The translations under genes were made by a program, and so were the position numbers. Under the pieces are notes generated by a model. That model was given only the letters and a program-made list of their open reading frames with translations. It was not told the DNA's origin and did no database searches. From Myoxocephalus aenaeus (taxonomy: Eukaryota; Chordata; Actinopteri; Perciformes; Cottidae), in the NCBI GenBank assembly GCA_038501785.1, contig JBAMJR010000090.1, forward strand, positions 1,013,001 to 1,077,000: a stretch of DNA of 64,000 nt, written 5' to 3'. Positions 22,831-34,332 of this stretch are shown piece by piece. The stretch's first letter is position 1, and every line of letters begins with the position of its first letter.

Positions 22831-25450
22831 TTACTTTTCATATTTGTGAATAAATGTTTTGCAGTTTGAATGAAGAAAACTGCTGGCCATTGGTGAGCTT
22901 TTAAAATACATGTTAGTGGCCTTTTAGGGCCAATTTTAACTGACAAATAATTGTGACCCTCACAGAGTTTTGCTCTTGAAGGTTTCAGGGGGTCTGAAAT
23001 GTCAATCAAGGGGTCTTTGGGTCCTAGACCCCCGTATTACTCACACTGGTTTTTGTGCTTTGGAAAGCTCCGAATTTGTTGTTTCCAGCAATACCAAACC
23101 CGCCCTCTTCTTAATGGATGGGGCATAGGCCCAACAAAAAAAGGTACTTTTTATTTGACCAAAGTTGGTTTCTGTCATGGTAGGTAGTGCTTATCACACT
23201 GATTTATGTTCTTTCTGGCAAGTTTGGTTTTAATCGTTATTTGATGCTACACAAAAGGTAGTCTGACGTCATTGACTGCTGAGATTGACAGTGTTCTGAG
23301 AAACACTATTGCACATATTCAGTCGGCTGCATAACCAGGTAGTACATCCGGAAGAGAAACTTGGTTTTGAGCAGTTATCAGCAAATATGTTGAAGGTAAA
23401 AACAGACATTGAAGGATGACCTACTATCATAATGAATTATGAAGCCGCACCATTTGAGGTTCATGTACCTGCTCGTAATAAAGTGTGCTAGGACATGAAG
23501 GCCATGATTAAAATAATCTCCATCAAGTAACTTTTGTTTAGTTATAGTAACGAGAATGACCATTTCCCATGTTTCAGGACTGTCACAGATGTTCTACATT
23601 TGAGATAAGAATTGAGCTCTCATTGTCAGTGTCAGATCTTTTGCACCGACAGCCTTTAACCCTAATTCAGTAAAGGCAGCTTAAGGCTATCGTTAATTAA
23701 GTTTTAGGTTGAGATAGCAAAACTAAGTTGTAAGAAATACAGGAGATAAAAGAAGGGTTCAATAGATACTGTCAGAAAATAACTTGTAGGCCTACTTTTA
23801 TCATACATGTTTATCGGAATATAGCTCCAAAACAAAAACATCCTGATTAAATGTTTGGGACGGGCACCATATGGAGGCATGATTGTGTGATGTGAAGCGG
23901 TGAATCACAACACATCTGGGAAACACTTAAGCTTGTTATTGTGTATATTTTGAAGTTGGTGTTGTGACATCATCCTAAACCTGCCAATTTACCTTTTACT
24001 CAGGGGACTGAGGGGGAACACGGGGCCAGCTGGGCAAGAAAAGACAAGCAAGTGTTTCCAACCAGACTGATGACATCTGAGCCTGAGGCTATGAAACAAC
24101 AGCTCAGCAGGTGTTCCGTTGGAAAATAATTAATTTGTAGTTTTAATTGGAGGTGATCTCACCACTTTCAAAACAAGCGGCTCACATTAATTAGCAAGAC
24201 TACAGCAGAATCATTATTTACTACCAGCTACAATAAGTTTCATATTGGAGAGGATATAATCTTTAGGTTAACTGTGACAAATCTTGCATGTCAAAGTCCA
24301 ATGCAATACAGCAATATAATTATCAGAGCAATCAAAAGGTGCTTATTGAAAACATACATGGTTCTCTTAAGTATGAAATACAATGAAATATTATAATGAA
24401 TTGGCTTAGATTTTGGTGGAATTACTGCTTTAATGCATCTTGGCCTGCTCTCCAACCATCCTTCAAGAATTCTAAAGGACTTTACAGCTTTGTTTACAAA
24501 AATGTTCCTCTAATTGCTGCTGGATGACATCACATTTTAATGGGGTTTACAGTATTTCGGCTGATGTTCCTCCATCCACAATTTGGATGATATTTAATGA
24601 GGCGTTATGACATAACTGTCCTGCTGCACCTGGTCGTCAGAGTTGGGATGATCTGAACAGGTTTTCCTCCACAACCATTATATGTTGTTATATCCACACA
24701 TCCTTCAGAGATGTGGTTCAGCCTGGTTATGGTCTTTAAACATCAGACAGCCAGGTTCCACGAAAAAATGCCCACTGTGGGTAGGTGTGGATACCCCGTG
24801 GGCATAATAAAGTAAAGGGACACAAACCTTAGCCATGGGAACAGCTTGTAAATATACCGTGTATTTATTTAAGTCAATGAGGCACACTATAGTTGGGTAT
24901 TTTGGAAATCTGGATGCTTTATCATTTTATTGGGAGAGGAGGTTCAGAATTCCTCTGGGGAACCTGCCTTTCAGGATGCATCCTAGAGACAATGCAGCCC
25001 CTGAATTTGGGCACAGCTTTAGTCTACTTTAATTAAAAATCCTTTTATATTTCCAATAGCAGTGCTGAATCTCCATTTCCTGTTTTTATAGTATTAATGT
25101 ATCACGCACTGTAAGAAGACCTTCACTGGTACCGTTTCTACCTATATTTACTGCTCAAATACATTAATTATCCTTTTATTTGTGTTATTTCTGATAAAAA
25201 CAATGTCAATATTTCAACAACTAATCCCTTCCTGAAATCAAATTTGTGTTTTTTAAGACTTTGTAATAATTTGAGTGTACGAAACGCAATATATTAAAGT
25301 TCCTACAACAAAAAACCTGCACCAACATAATAATTTTGTACTGGTTTTATAGCAGCACAGTTTTTTTGTTGAGGTCAGTTGTGCCTGGAGTCCCTATAAT
25401 TGGGAGGATGCTGAAGGCTGGACTAGAGCTGCAGATTTAAGAGGTTGAAG
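22831..25450. other. Intergenic sequence, 2.6 kb, no supported gene
   Basis: No domain-bearing frame. A 65-residue frame at 24835-25032 resembles nothing I recognise. No repeat ends were found. Confidence 0.4.
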
Positions 25451-26250
25451 CAGGGCCGGCTCTAGCCCTTTGGTTGCCCTAGGCGAGATTGAGTTTTGCC
25501 CCCCCCGCCCCCCCCCCCCCACCACACAGACACACAATACTTTACATCACTGAAGAGACATATATTAACTTAACTGCTTTACTTTGCATAGCAGTTTTTC
25601 ACCCACTTATAATTCTACTATTCTACATTGCTGTTCAACAATAAATGGTGCATGGACAACAAACACCAGAATAGTTTCAGAACATTTTCTTTTTTATTAT
25701 TTTAAATAATTTATTACACACTCAAAGTTAGGATTAAATGAACTCCATAAACTGTGCAAAACACTCTTTTTTGTTCAAATATGTTTATTGAACAAAGCTA
25801 TACTTGACTTTCTTTTCCTCTTCTTCCTTTTTTCGTTTTCGTCCCTGTGCTCCAGATGGTTTAGACCGCTTCATTTTTGCAAATGTCAGGGGCCAGTCAA
25901 AGTGGCCGCGCAATAGATTTTTCAGATCGCGCACATTTTTCAGACCGCACAAACGATTTATTTTTTTGGAGTGAGTCATCTTTACAATAGAAGATCTTTG
26001 ATGTGACGTGTCGAGTCTTGGCCAATCAGCGTCCCGTTTTCTCGACAAAATATTCAGATTTTTGGCCGAGTTGTTGTCAGCTCCGTAATAGAACATCTTT
26101 GATGTGACGTGTCTTGGTCCCTGCTCGCGGAAGCCAGCGCCCGTGGTCGCGAATTGCTCACAGTGCTGAAATGTGCGCTGTGAGGGCGCCCCCAACCCAT
26201 TTGTCGGCCTACGCAGTCGCCTAGTTCGCCTATAGCAATCGCCGGCCCTG
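25451..26250 (-). mobile_element. hAT-derived non-autonomous element
   Basis: Ends CAGGGCCGGCTCTAG and CGCCGGCCCTG, with an exact 8-bp duplication GGTTGAAG on both sides (25443-25450, 26251-26258). A minus-strand frame around 25880-25800 reads MKRSKPSGAQGRKRKKEEEE, like the start of a ZMYM1-type hAT transposase. Most of the transposase is deleted. Confidence 0.75.
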
Positions 26251-26258
26251 GGTTGAAG

Positions 26259-26548
26259 GGGCCAGGCCTGTGCAATTTGCTGGAGGCTGGTCAGGGAACT
26301 ACATGTGTCAGCACCTGGACCTCAGAAATCTCTGGCTGATTTGAAGTGAAATGTTTTGACCGTTGACATTTTATAATTAATTGTCGTATCTCTTCTTTTG
26401 CATTCATGTTTGCATTCATTTTTAGTTGTCTCTTAATGTGTGTTTGTTTTATTGCTTTACTTTATGCCTTTGAGTTTTGTGCTTTCAATGTGTAAAGAAG
26501 AACACTTTATGAATTGTTTCTTCTTCTTACTACTACTACTACTACGAC

Positions 26549-26581
<33 letters not shown>

Positions 26582-27163
26582 TAATGAACATCATCATCAA
26601 TAGCAACAGCATCATCTCTAACATTATTGCAGCTTTTCAGCAACTGCACAATGTTGCCACGAGATGGCAACATTGTCCATGCTATCGCTATGTATGCTCC
26701 ACAGTATAGGAAAGACTGAGTGTGTGATGGTGTGTGTATACTTGTATTAATATGTATGAAAAATACTCAATATATACAATAAAATAAAATAGCAGAGCAG
26801 AACATATATAAGAAAATGTAATAATAAAGAAAATGCAAAAATGCAAAGTACTGTAAATAAAGTATATACAGTGAAATAGAAGTGTATACATTAACTTTTT
26901 AATATAACCTCTTCCTATAAGGGTCATGCTTATATGGTCCACACCCTGCAAGATAGCCCTAATGTTCACCTGAAGGTCCATGTACTCCACTTTGGGAACC
27001 ACTCATGTCACTTAAAACTAAACCATGTAAACCCTTGATTGAAGCACATAGTCAGGTCCGTCAGTGCTGCATACAGTATGCGGTCAGTCTGACGCTATGC
27101 AGCAAGACCAGGGTCAGAATGTTAAAGGTTGAAAGTAACCAGCTTACGCTCTGACCTCAGGGT
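26259..27163. other. Intergenic sequence with an (AAT)n run
   Basis: An (AAT)n run lies at about 26549-26578. No gene was seen. Confidence 0.4.
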
Positions 27164-28233
27164 TCTATGCTCTGACCTCAGGGTTATCTGATCTCAGGGT
27201 TCTATGCTCTGACCTTAAGGTTATATGCTCTGACCTCAAGGTTCTCTGATCTCATGGTTCTATGCTCTGACCTCAGGGTTCTATGCTCTGACCTCAAGGT
27301 TCTATGCTCTGACCTCAAGGTTCTATGCTCTGATCTCAGGGCTCTATGCTCTGACCTAAGGTTATATGCTCTGACCTCAAGGTTATATGCTCTGATCTCA
27401 GGGTTCTATGCCCTGACCTCAAGGTTTTATGCTCTAACCTCAAGGTTCTATGCTCTGACCTCAAGGTTCTATGCTCTGACCTTAAGGTTATATGCTCTAA
27501 CCTCAAGGTTCTATGCCCTGACCTCAAGGTTTTATGCTCTAACCTCAAGGTTCTATGCTCTAACCTCAAGGTTCTATGCTCTGACCTTAAGGTTATATGC
27601 TCTGACCTCAGGGTTCTATGCTGTGACCTCAGGTTTCACTGATCTCAGGGTTCTATGCTCTGACCTCAGGGTTCTATGCTCTGACCTCAAGGTTCTATGC
27701 TCTGACCTCAAGGTTCTATGCTCTGATCTCAGGGTTCTATGCTCTGACCTCAAGGTTCTATGCTCTGATCTCAGGGTTCTATGCCCTGACCTCAAGGTTT
27801 TATGCTCTAACCTCAAGGTTCTATGCTCTGACCTTAAGGTTATATGCTCTGACCTCAGGGTTCTATGCTGTGACCTCAGGGTTCACTGACCTCAGGGTTC
27901 TATGCTCTGACCTCAAGGTTCTATGCTCTGATCTCAGGGTTCTATGCTCTGACCTCAAGGTTCTATACTCTGATCTCAGGGTTCTATGCTCTGACCTTAA
28001 GGTTCTATGCTCTGATCTCAGGGTTCTATGCTCTGACCTTAAGGTTATATGCTCTGACCTCAAGGTTCTATGCTCTGATCTCAGGGTTCTATGCTCTGAC
28101 CTCAGGGTTCTATGCTCTGACCTTAAGGTTCTATGCTCTGATCTCAGGGTTATATGCTCTGACCTTAAGGTTATATGCTCTGACCTCAAGGTTATATGCT
28201 CTGACCTCAGGGTTCTATCCTCTGACCTCAGCT
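27164..28233. repeat. 21-bp minisatellite, about 50 units
   Basis: The unit is close to TTCTATGCTCTGACCTCAGGG, with variants CTCAAGG and TTAAGGTTA. A distinctive variant pair (TGTGACCTCAG then TTCACTGA) occurs near 27622 and again near 27868, hinting at a higher-order repeat of about 246 bp. Since 21 is divisible by three, both strands keep long open frames that are a by-product of the repeat. Confidence 0.95.
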
Positions 28234-28981
28234 AGTTCCAAAATATAGATGTGCAAAAGAACCAGGACAAGCCCGTCAGCAGCCAGCAAGTGAAGAAATA
28301 TGGATATAAAAAAATTGTGAAATTGAATGTTCTTCTTGAATAAAGATCTGGGCTGTGATGCCACATCCTCATATGCTTTGAACTTACACGTCTACACAGG
28401 CAAACCTGATGGAGGAAAAATCAAGCAATGAGAGTTGTCCTCGACATGACTCAGGGACTCAGTGGACACAACTTCACATGCAACAATCTTTTTACCCCAC
28501 AAAAGCTGGGACAGGAGCTCCCAAAGAGGAAGCTGACCGTGGTGGGAACGATAAGGGAAAACCAGTCTGAGCTCCACCCAACTGCTGACTACACAGAACA
28601 GGCCTGTCAACTCTTCCAAGTTTGTGTATCCGATGTGCCAAAGAAAGGCATTGTGGTACTCATGACTACACTACACAGGGATGGGAGAATTTGTGGCCAG
28701 GAGCATCACTCATATCTTGATTATATATATTTTTTATTACACTTTATAAATACATTAAAAAAAGAGTAGCACATCAATTCATAAATGTGATCTAACAAAG
28801 TTAAAGGGCAAATATTAACCATACATGCTGTTTATATTTCTTGTAATTGGGATGAAGTAAACATCTTTTGAGTATTTTAACATAAAATTGTGAGATTGTG
28901 TTGAATAAAAAAAAAAAAAATGCAGCGGGTCCACCAGAGAATGGCTGAATAACAAAAGTATGAACACCACACCACACAAGG
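28234..28981. other. Spacer after the minisatellite; dispersed repeat at its right edge
   Basis: No supported gene. About 28880-28981 resembles, on the minus strand, the end of a common teleost element beginning CCCTTGTGTGGTGTGGTGTT next to TTAA. Its other end was not identified. Confidence 0.3.
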
Positions 28982-29515
28982 GTTAAAGGGATCATGATGC
29001 AATAGCCCTGATGGGAATTTTCCAGTGTAAACTGAGGGGAGAGGTGTGGTGTGGAGGCAGACTGGAGACACTGTGAACTCTGGCGGGAGATTGTTAATTT
29101 GTTCGTGCGCCTGAGGTATAAGGCATGGTCAGGCCTGAGGATGTGTTCTAATAACACCCCAAAAGACATACCCTCAGAGGTTGAAAGTGTTTCTAACAGG
29201 CATCTCTACAAACATACAAACAATTATTTATTTTTAATTAAGCAGGGCCTAAGAGGCATATCAACTGACTAAAATGATGAACAATAACAATAACACCAAA
29301 TTAAATGTCACATGGCTCAATGACTTACTAAATCAGGTCTGCTAAAGTTGCTACTTTGATCACTTGTCAAAGATGTATAATTAATTCCCTTATACAAATG
29401 CAAAAGTCTCAAAACTTTTTAAGTTTTCAATTTATTTTAAATCTAGGCCGAAATAATAGAAAATGAAATGTAAATGTGCCAAATTCATAAAGTAATGTGT
29501 GGATGAGGATAATTA
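28982..29515 (-). repeat. Inverted fragment of the flank of genes F and G
   Basis: Reverse-complementing this stretch gives, in order, the landmarks of about 47465-48020 (for example CTTTAATTAAAAATGAATTG versus CAATTATTTATTTTTAATTA here, and TGCATCATGGTCCC versus GGGATCATGATGCA). The match is diverged but continuous for about 500 bp. No receptor exon accompanies it. Confidence 0.6.

Positions 29516-29516
<1 letters not shown>

Positions 29517-29577
<61 letters not shown>
29517..29577. repeat. (TA)n microsatellite
   Basis: About 30 TA units. Confidence 0.95.
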
Positions 29578-29581
<4 letters not shown>

Positions 29582-30574
29582 TCTACATTGTGATGATGTC
29601 TGATCACGGTTTATGTAATCATACATATGTATGATTACATTATATATTTCCTATTGACTTAAAGCAGTTTAAGATGTATGATAATGAGCCTCAGTTGTAC
29701 TTCATTACACTTAGATGTACTTTTGAGTTTTGTTCGCAAACTACTGTGCCATGATTGTGTTGCCATGCTCAAACTTTAAAACCTTGCATGCTGTTACATG
29801 TTGCATGCTTACATTTAGTCTGTTGTTCATCACCGTCTGTTGGACTTTATAGAAATTGTGATAAAGTGTTCTAATAAAACTACTTCCTTAATATGACATA
29901 TGCTGTACATCCTGTATATACTTATATGTATATAAGTCCTTCCCTTGTTGCTTTCTACTCACCTGGTGTCCATGAGCCAACACATTAAATACACTTGTTT
30001 CTCCCTGAGATTCTCTGAATGAGTCTCTTGTTAAATGATCATAAACTGTATGTATTTATCTCAGGTACAGCGTAAGGTTCTAGATAAAGGAGTGGCAGAC
30101 CAGGACCAGTGTTTTAATATGTTTATGTCCAATTAGGAATTCCTGAAGTAGTTATAAAATGATTATGTCTCTGCAATGTGCGCTGTGTTATGTAGTTGAC
30201 TGTGAGTGCTGTTTTTTTACTGTAATATGAACACTATAGAGTTAATCACAAAACAAGAATGCACATTTCATGCAATATTTTATTTATTTTTTGTTATACT
30301 GCTACATATTGTTTGAATGCAAAAACAAATATGTGTTTACATTATTCATGTTAATTTTCAAGTTGAATATGGAGATTAATTATTTACCTTTGGAACACAT
30401 CTACTGTACAGTGATACATAAATAATTATTTATTATTAATTATACATTTTGAGTTGATATACAGACACCATAAGGATATTAGACAGCTCCTCTTCATAGA
30501 ATAAGTACAAAACAATTGGGGACAGAAAATAAAAATAAATCTACTGCTGTGATTTAACAACTAAATCAAAGGGC
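29578..30574. other. 3' flank of gene C, no supported gene
   Basis: Includes a 28-bp perfect palindrome at 29613-29640. No other gene or repeat boundary was recognised. Confidence 0.4.
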
Positions 30575-33500
30575 TCATCGGGTCACTTTACTCAGCAAAT
30601 GTTTCTTTGTATTTTTCTCAGGCTTTAATAAAATGATATAGCACTTTGGCAAAAAAACACAAAACAGCATTCCATAACTTGAAGCCAGAATAGCAAATAT
30701 CTCCACAGCCACTGTGAACTTCCCAGGAGAGCTGGCATAAGCGGGGATAAAAGTAATCCAGACGGCACAGAATATCAACATGCTGAAGGTGATGAATTTA
30801 GCTTCATTAAAATGATCAGGTAACTTTCTAGCCAAAAAAGCAAGTACAAAACATAAAACGGCCAAAAACCCTATATATCCTAACACAGCCCAGAACCATA
30901 CAGGTGATCCCGGTGCACACTCAAGAATAATCTTCTCTTTATAGTGGTTCATATTTTTGAAGGGAAAAGGAGGGTTGATTGTCAGCCAAAGAATGCAAAT
31001 TACAACTTGTATGAGAGTGAAAAACAGAACACTGAGTCTCTGCTGCGCAGGCCCAAACCATTTCATCACATTACTACCTGGAAGTGTGGCCCTGAAGGCC
31101 ATTAACACCACGATAGTTTTCCCCAGAACACAAGAGATACAGAGGACAAAGGTGATGCCGAATGCTGTGTGTCGCAGCATGCAGGACCACTCAGTGGGCC
31201 GGCCCATGAAGGTCAGAGAACACAGGAAACACAGAGTCAAGGAGAAGAGCAGCAGGAAGCTCAGCTCAGAGTTGTTGGCCCTGACAATAGGAGTCTGTCT
31301 GAAGTGGAAAAATATGAGGGCTATAGTCATCGCCAGGCAGGCACCAAATATGGAAAAGGTGACCAACAGTATACCCATCAATTCCCTGAAGGTGATGAAC
31401 TCAATATCTTTCAAGTCACAGTCATTCCTCTCTTCGTTGGACTTGAACTCGGGAAGGCATTTGTCACATTTCACTGCATCTGAAAGCATAAATATGTTTA
31501 GGCTGTACAGCGCACACATCCTCAGATAGACCAGTAAAGTGCTTGCAGTGATTTTACCCAACAGAAACACAATGAGTGCTAGAGTAAAGGCTAGGAATCC
31601 TGCCGTCTCACTTGTACTGTTGCTGAACTCCCCGCCAGCACAGGCGACGCAATCAAAACAGCAGATAGGCTTGCCCTTCACAAAAGCCCGACGGGTGCCT
31701 GGCAAACAGCTCTCGCTGCAAACAGACCGTGGTACCTGTATTCAAAAAAGAGAATTGTTTATTACTCATGATAAAAAAAATATTACGCTCAGAATAAAAT
31801 TCAAGAAAGCTCATTCGGACAGACTTTCGAGATTGACTTACCTCGAGATTCTCGCCTGCCCAGATAGCTCTCACATCTGCTTTCATCTCAAACTGCTGCC
31901 CCTCAGGCTGTGAGGCATCATAGAAACCAATGGTCTTAAAGACTATGTAATCTGTCTCATCCATCTGCCAGTTTACCAGTGCATAACGTGCCACAGGGTC
32001 GCCCAATTCATCAAAGAAAACCCTTTCACCAATCTTAGTAGTGAAGTTGACCTGCGTTAGGTAATGCAGAACCTGCAGGGAAACAGATATGTTCTTATTT
32101 TGCTAAATTATAATTATCTTATAAAGTAGTTTGACTGAGGTACATATTTGTATGTGTATGTTTACCTGCCATGGTTGGGCATTCTCCCAATCAGCACAAT
32201 TATTGTTCTCAAAAGGTCCCTGTCCATCTTTGCAGGTAAACAACATGTGCAAAGCTTGAGCGACAGCATATGTGGCCTTGTAAACATTGTTCAGTAAACT
32301 GGCATCTGAAACATCGGTGAAGCGTGTGTTTGTGTCCCACAGAGACTCCTTCCCAGTGCAGGCTGTGACTAAACCCTGAGCTTGAGTCTCTGCTTGGGGA
32401 GTCAGGGTGCAGCCGAACACCGTCTCCCACAACTCCACCAGTCCCCGGTCTCCCGGTGTGGTGGAGGGCCTGCTGTTAGCGAGGAACTCCTGCAGTCCAG
32501 GGATGTGAGCATTTAATGCTGCAAAGCCCACCGCCCCCTGCACCACAGCATAGTTTACTGGAGAGGCAATATAGCGATAAGTGATCCAACCCTCACTGCC
32601 CACCCACTGCAGGCCTGTCACATTATGAGCATGAAGCTCCTTAATAAGTATGTCAAGGTCTGTGCCATCAGCAAACGCCACGATTACCTTCGAGGTGGAT
32701 TTCTTAATTATGTTCACCACCTCTAAGAACCACTTCCTGGGATCAGTTCTGTAAATAGCCACTGAGTACTCAACACATACACCTTCCCTTTCTGCTGCTT
32801 CCAGGAAAGTGGCCATGCCACCATTCCCATAGTCACTATTAGTTCTGATAGCCCCTACCCAGGTCCAACCAAAGTATTTCATAAGCTTTGCGAGGGCTTG
32901 GCTCTGGTGAATGTCACTCGGTATGGTTCTGAAGAAAGATGGATAGTCTCTTCTTTTGCTAAGACATGCACAAGTGGCTGAATGACTGATCTGAAACACA
33001 ATAAAACAGAGAAATAGCTCATTTTGAGATGCCGAATATAAAAACATTTTCACATATTATCTATTCAACAAAAAAAAATCCCTTGACAGCTCAAGTGTAC
33101 AGAAACTGGTCATGTCCCCAACACTCACCACAGGTATATTGAAGGGTCCCATGGTGCGTGCAATACCTATTGTAGAGGTAGACGTGGTTTCCCCTATGAC
33201 AGCATGCACGTTTGAGAGTTTGCTACAGCTGCCTCCCCCACTCTCATACCTATTCATCAGGTCAAGTGATGCCCTAATGGACAGAGGGATACTGGGGCAT
33301 GAGTCAAAGATCCTGTAACCCAGTGTCACTCCTGGCAGCAGATCTGAGCTGTTGTTGATCTCCCCTATGGCAAATATCATAGTGAACGCATATTGAAGCT
33401 CTCCTGGATCCAGTCTTAAAAAAGAAGAGGGACCATATTTTACAACTTGTGAAAAGTAAAAAAGATAAGAAACACACACGGATTTGCACTTAAAACATGA

Positions 33501-33761
33501 ATAAACAACACATATTGTATTGAGATTACAGATAATTTTTTTCCATACCGCTTACCCTTCACACTGGATTGTTCCTGGGTTGACTTGGTGAACTGGATTG
33601 ACACTGACTGGGTTCTGATGGAAGGAGAAAATGCCTCCAATGTTGATGTCGCCCTCCTTAGAAAACTGAGACTGTTCTTTTGTCCCATATGTTTGACACA
33701 CAGGCTTCCCTCCTCTGACAGTCAGAAGGGAAAGAAGTAGCAGATCTGCTATCAGTAGCAT
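30575..33761 (-). CDS. V2R/OlfC olfactory receptor C, intact, six exons
   Basis: Exons (minus): 33761-33556, 33414-33129, 32990-32166, 32072-31842, 31735-31612, 31479-30575. They total 2577 nt, 858 aa, with GT-AG junctions throughout. Domains: signal peptide (MLLIADLLLLSLLTVRGG), GDINIGGIFSFH strand, Venus-flytrap domain with YAFTMIFAIGEINNSSDLLP, HAVIGETTSTST, ISHSATCACLS and YFGWTWVGAIRTNSDYG, cysteine-rich exon (CLPGTRRAFVKGKPICCFDC), and 7TM exon ending PKCYIILLKPEKNTKKHLL. The FREF motif found in most members is replaced by PGEL. A TATA box lies about 65 nt upstream of ATG. Expected to be a G-protein-coupled receptor of olfactory neurons, probably for amino acids. Its 7TM half is closest to gene E. 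No disabling change seen. Confidence 0.9.
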
Positions 33762-33822
33762 TGTAGCTCAACTCAATATTTACCACACAAGGCCGAAAGC
33801 TAAAATCCCTCAACTCTGAGCA

Positions 33823-33829
33823 TTTTATA
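33823..33829 (-). promoter_or_regulatory. TATA box of gene C
   Basis: TATAAAA on the minus strand, about 62-68 nt upstream of the ATG at 33761. Confidence 0.55.
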
Positions 33830-34268
33830 GGGGTTTTCTTCTAACTATCACAACCTATGTGAATATTGTGTGTTTTTCGTCCAATGACAGTGCTGCTGGT
33901 GTGATTGAAAGATGGATGGGCCTATTAGAGGGACTACTTCATTTGTATGTCATCATTGTTTTTAGCGTAACCAATAATGACTTACAATAATTATTTCAGA
34001 AACCGGCGTATTTCAGAAACCAGTTTTTTTATTTAATTTTGAGGAAATGATGGAAAATACATTTTTTGACAATTTGATGCAATGCATTATTATTACTTTT
34101 ACTTGTTCAGGCATTTAATTCACTGCAGCTAAGAACATTCAATATAGAATATTAAGCTTCAGTAATGGTAATGACTGAAATTGTTAATTGCATTTAAAAG
34201 ACTGCAAATTCGGCCAGTCTGAATGCTGCTCGGCTCATGTCCTGCAAGATCATATTTAACCCACAGCC
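33830..34268. other. Spacer between genes D and C
   Basis: AT-rich spacer with no gene. The 3' end of gene D and the promoter of gene C face each other across it in tandem orientation. Confidence 0.4.
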
Positions 34269-34274
34269 TTTATT
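34269..34274 (-). terminator. Polyadenylation signal of gene D
   Basis: AATAAA on the minus strand, 59 nt beyond the gene D stop codon. Confidence 0.45.
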
Positions 34275-34332
34275 AAATTAAGACTAGATAGCAATTCAGC
34301 CCTTTTAGTCTTACTAAACTCATCCATGATTT

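Noticed and set aside
27164..28233. CRISPR-like array of short repeats
   Set aside because: Units are contiguous with no unique spacers, and the genome is eukaryotic.
27254..28235. Long repetitive frames as possible heptad-repeat proteins
   Set aside because: They arise because the 21-bp unit is divisible by three and lacks stops; both strands are open and no flanking coding or splice signal exists.
30957..31529. Antisense frames over the 7TM exons (also at 13912, 42988, 52155 and 58879)
   Set aside because: The same shadow recurs opposite every 7TM exon because the sense DNA is conserved. The sense frame carries the domain and the splice sites.
31480..31611. Continuous frame joining exons 5 and 6 of gene C
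   Set aside because: This stretch is an intron that happens to stay open. Donor GTGAGA and acceptor TTTCAG match the position used in the paralogues.
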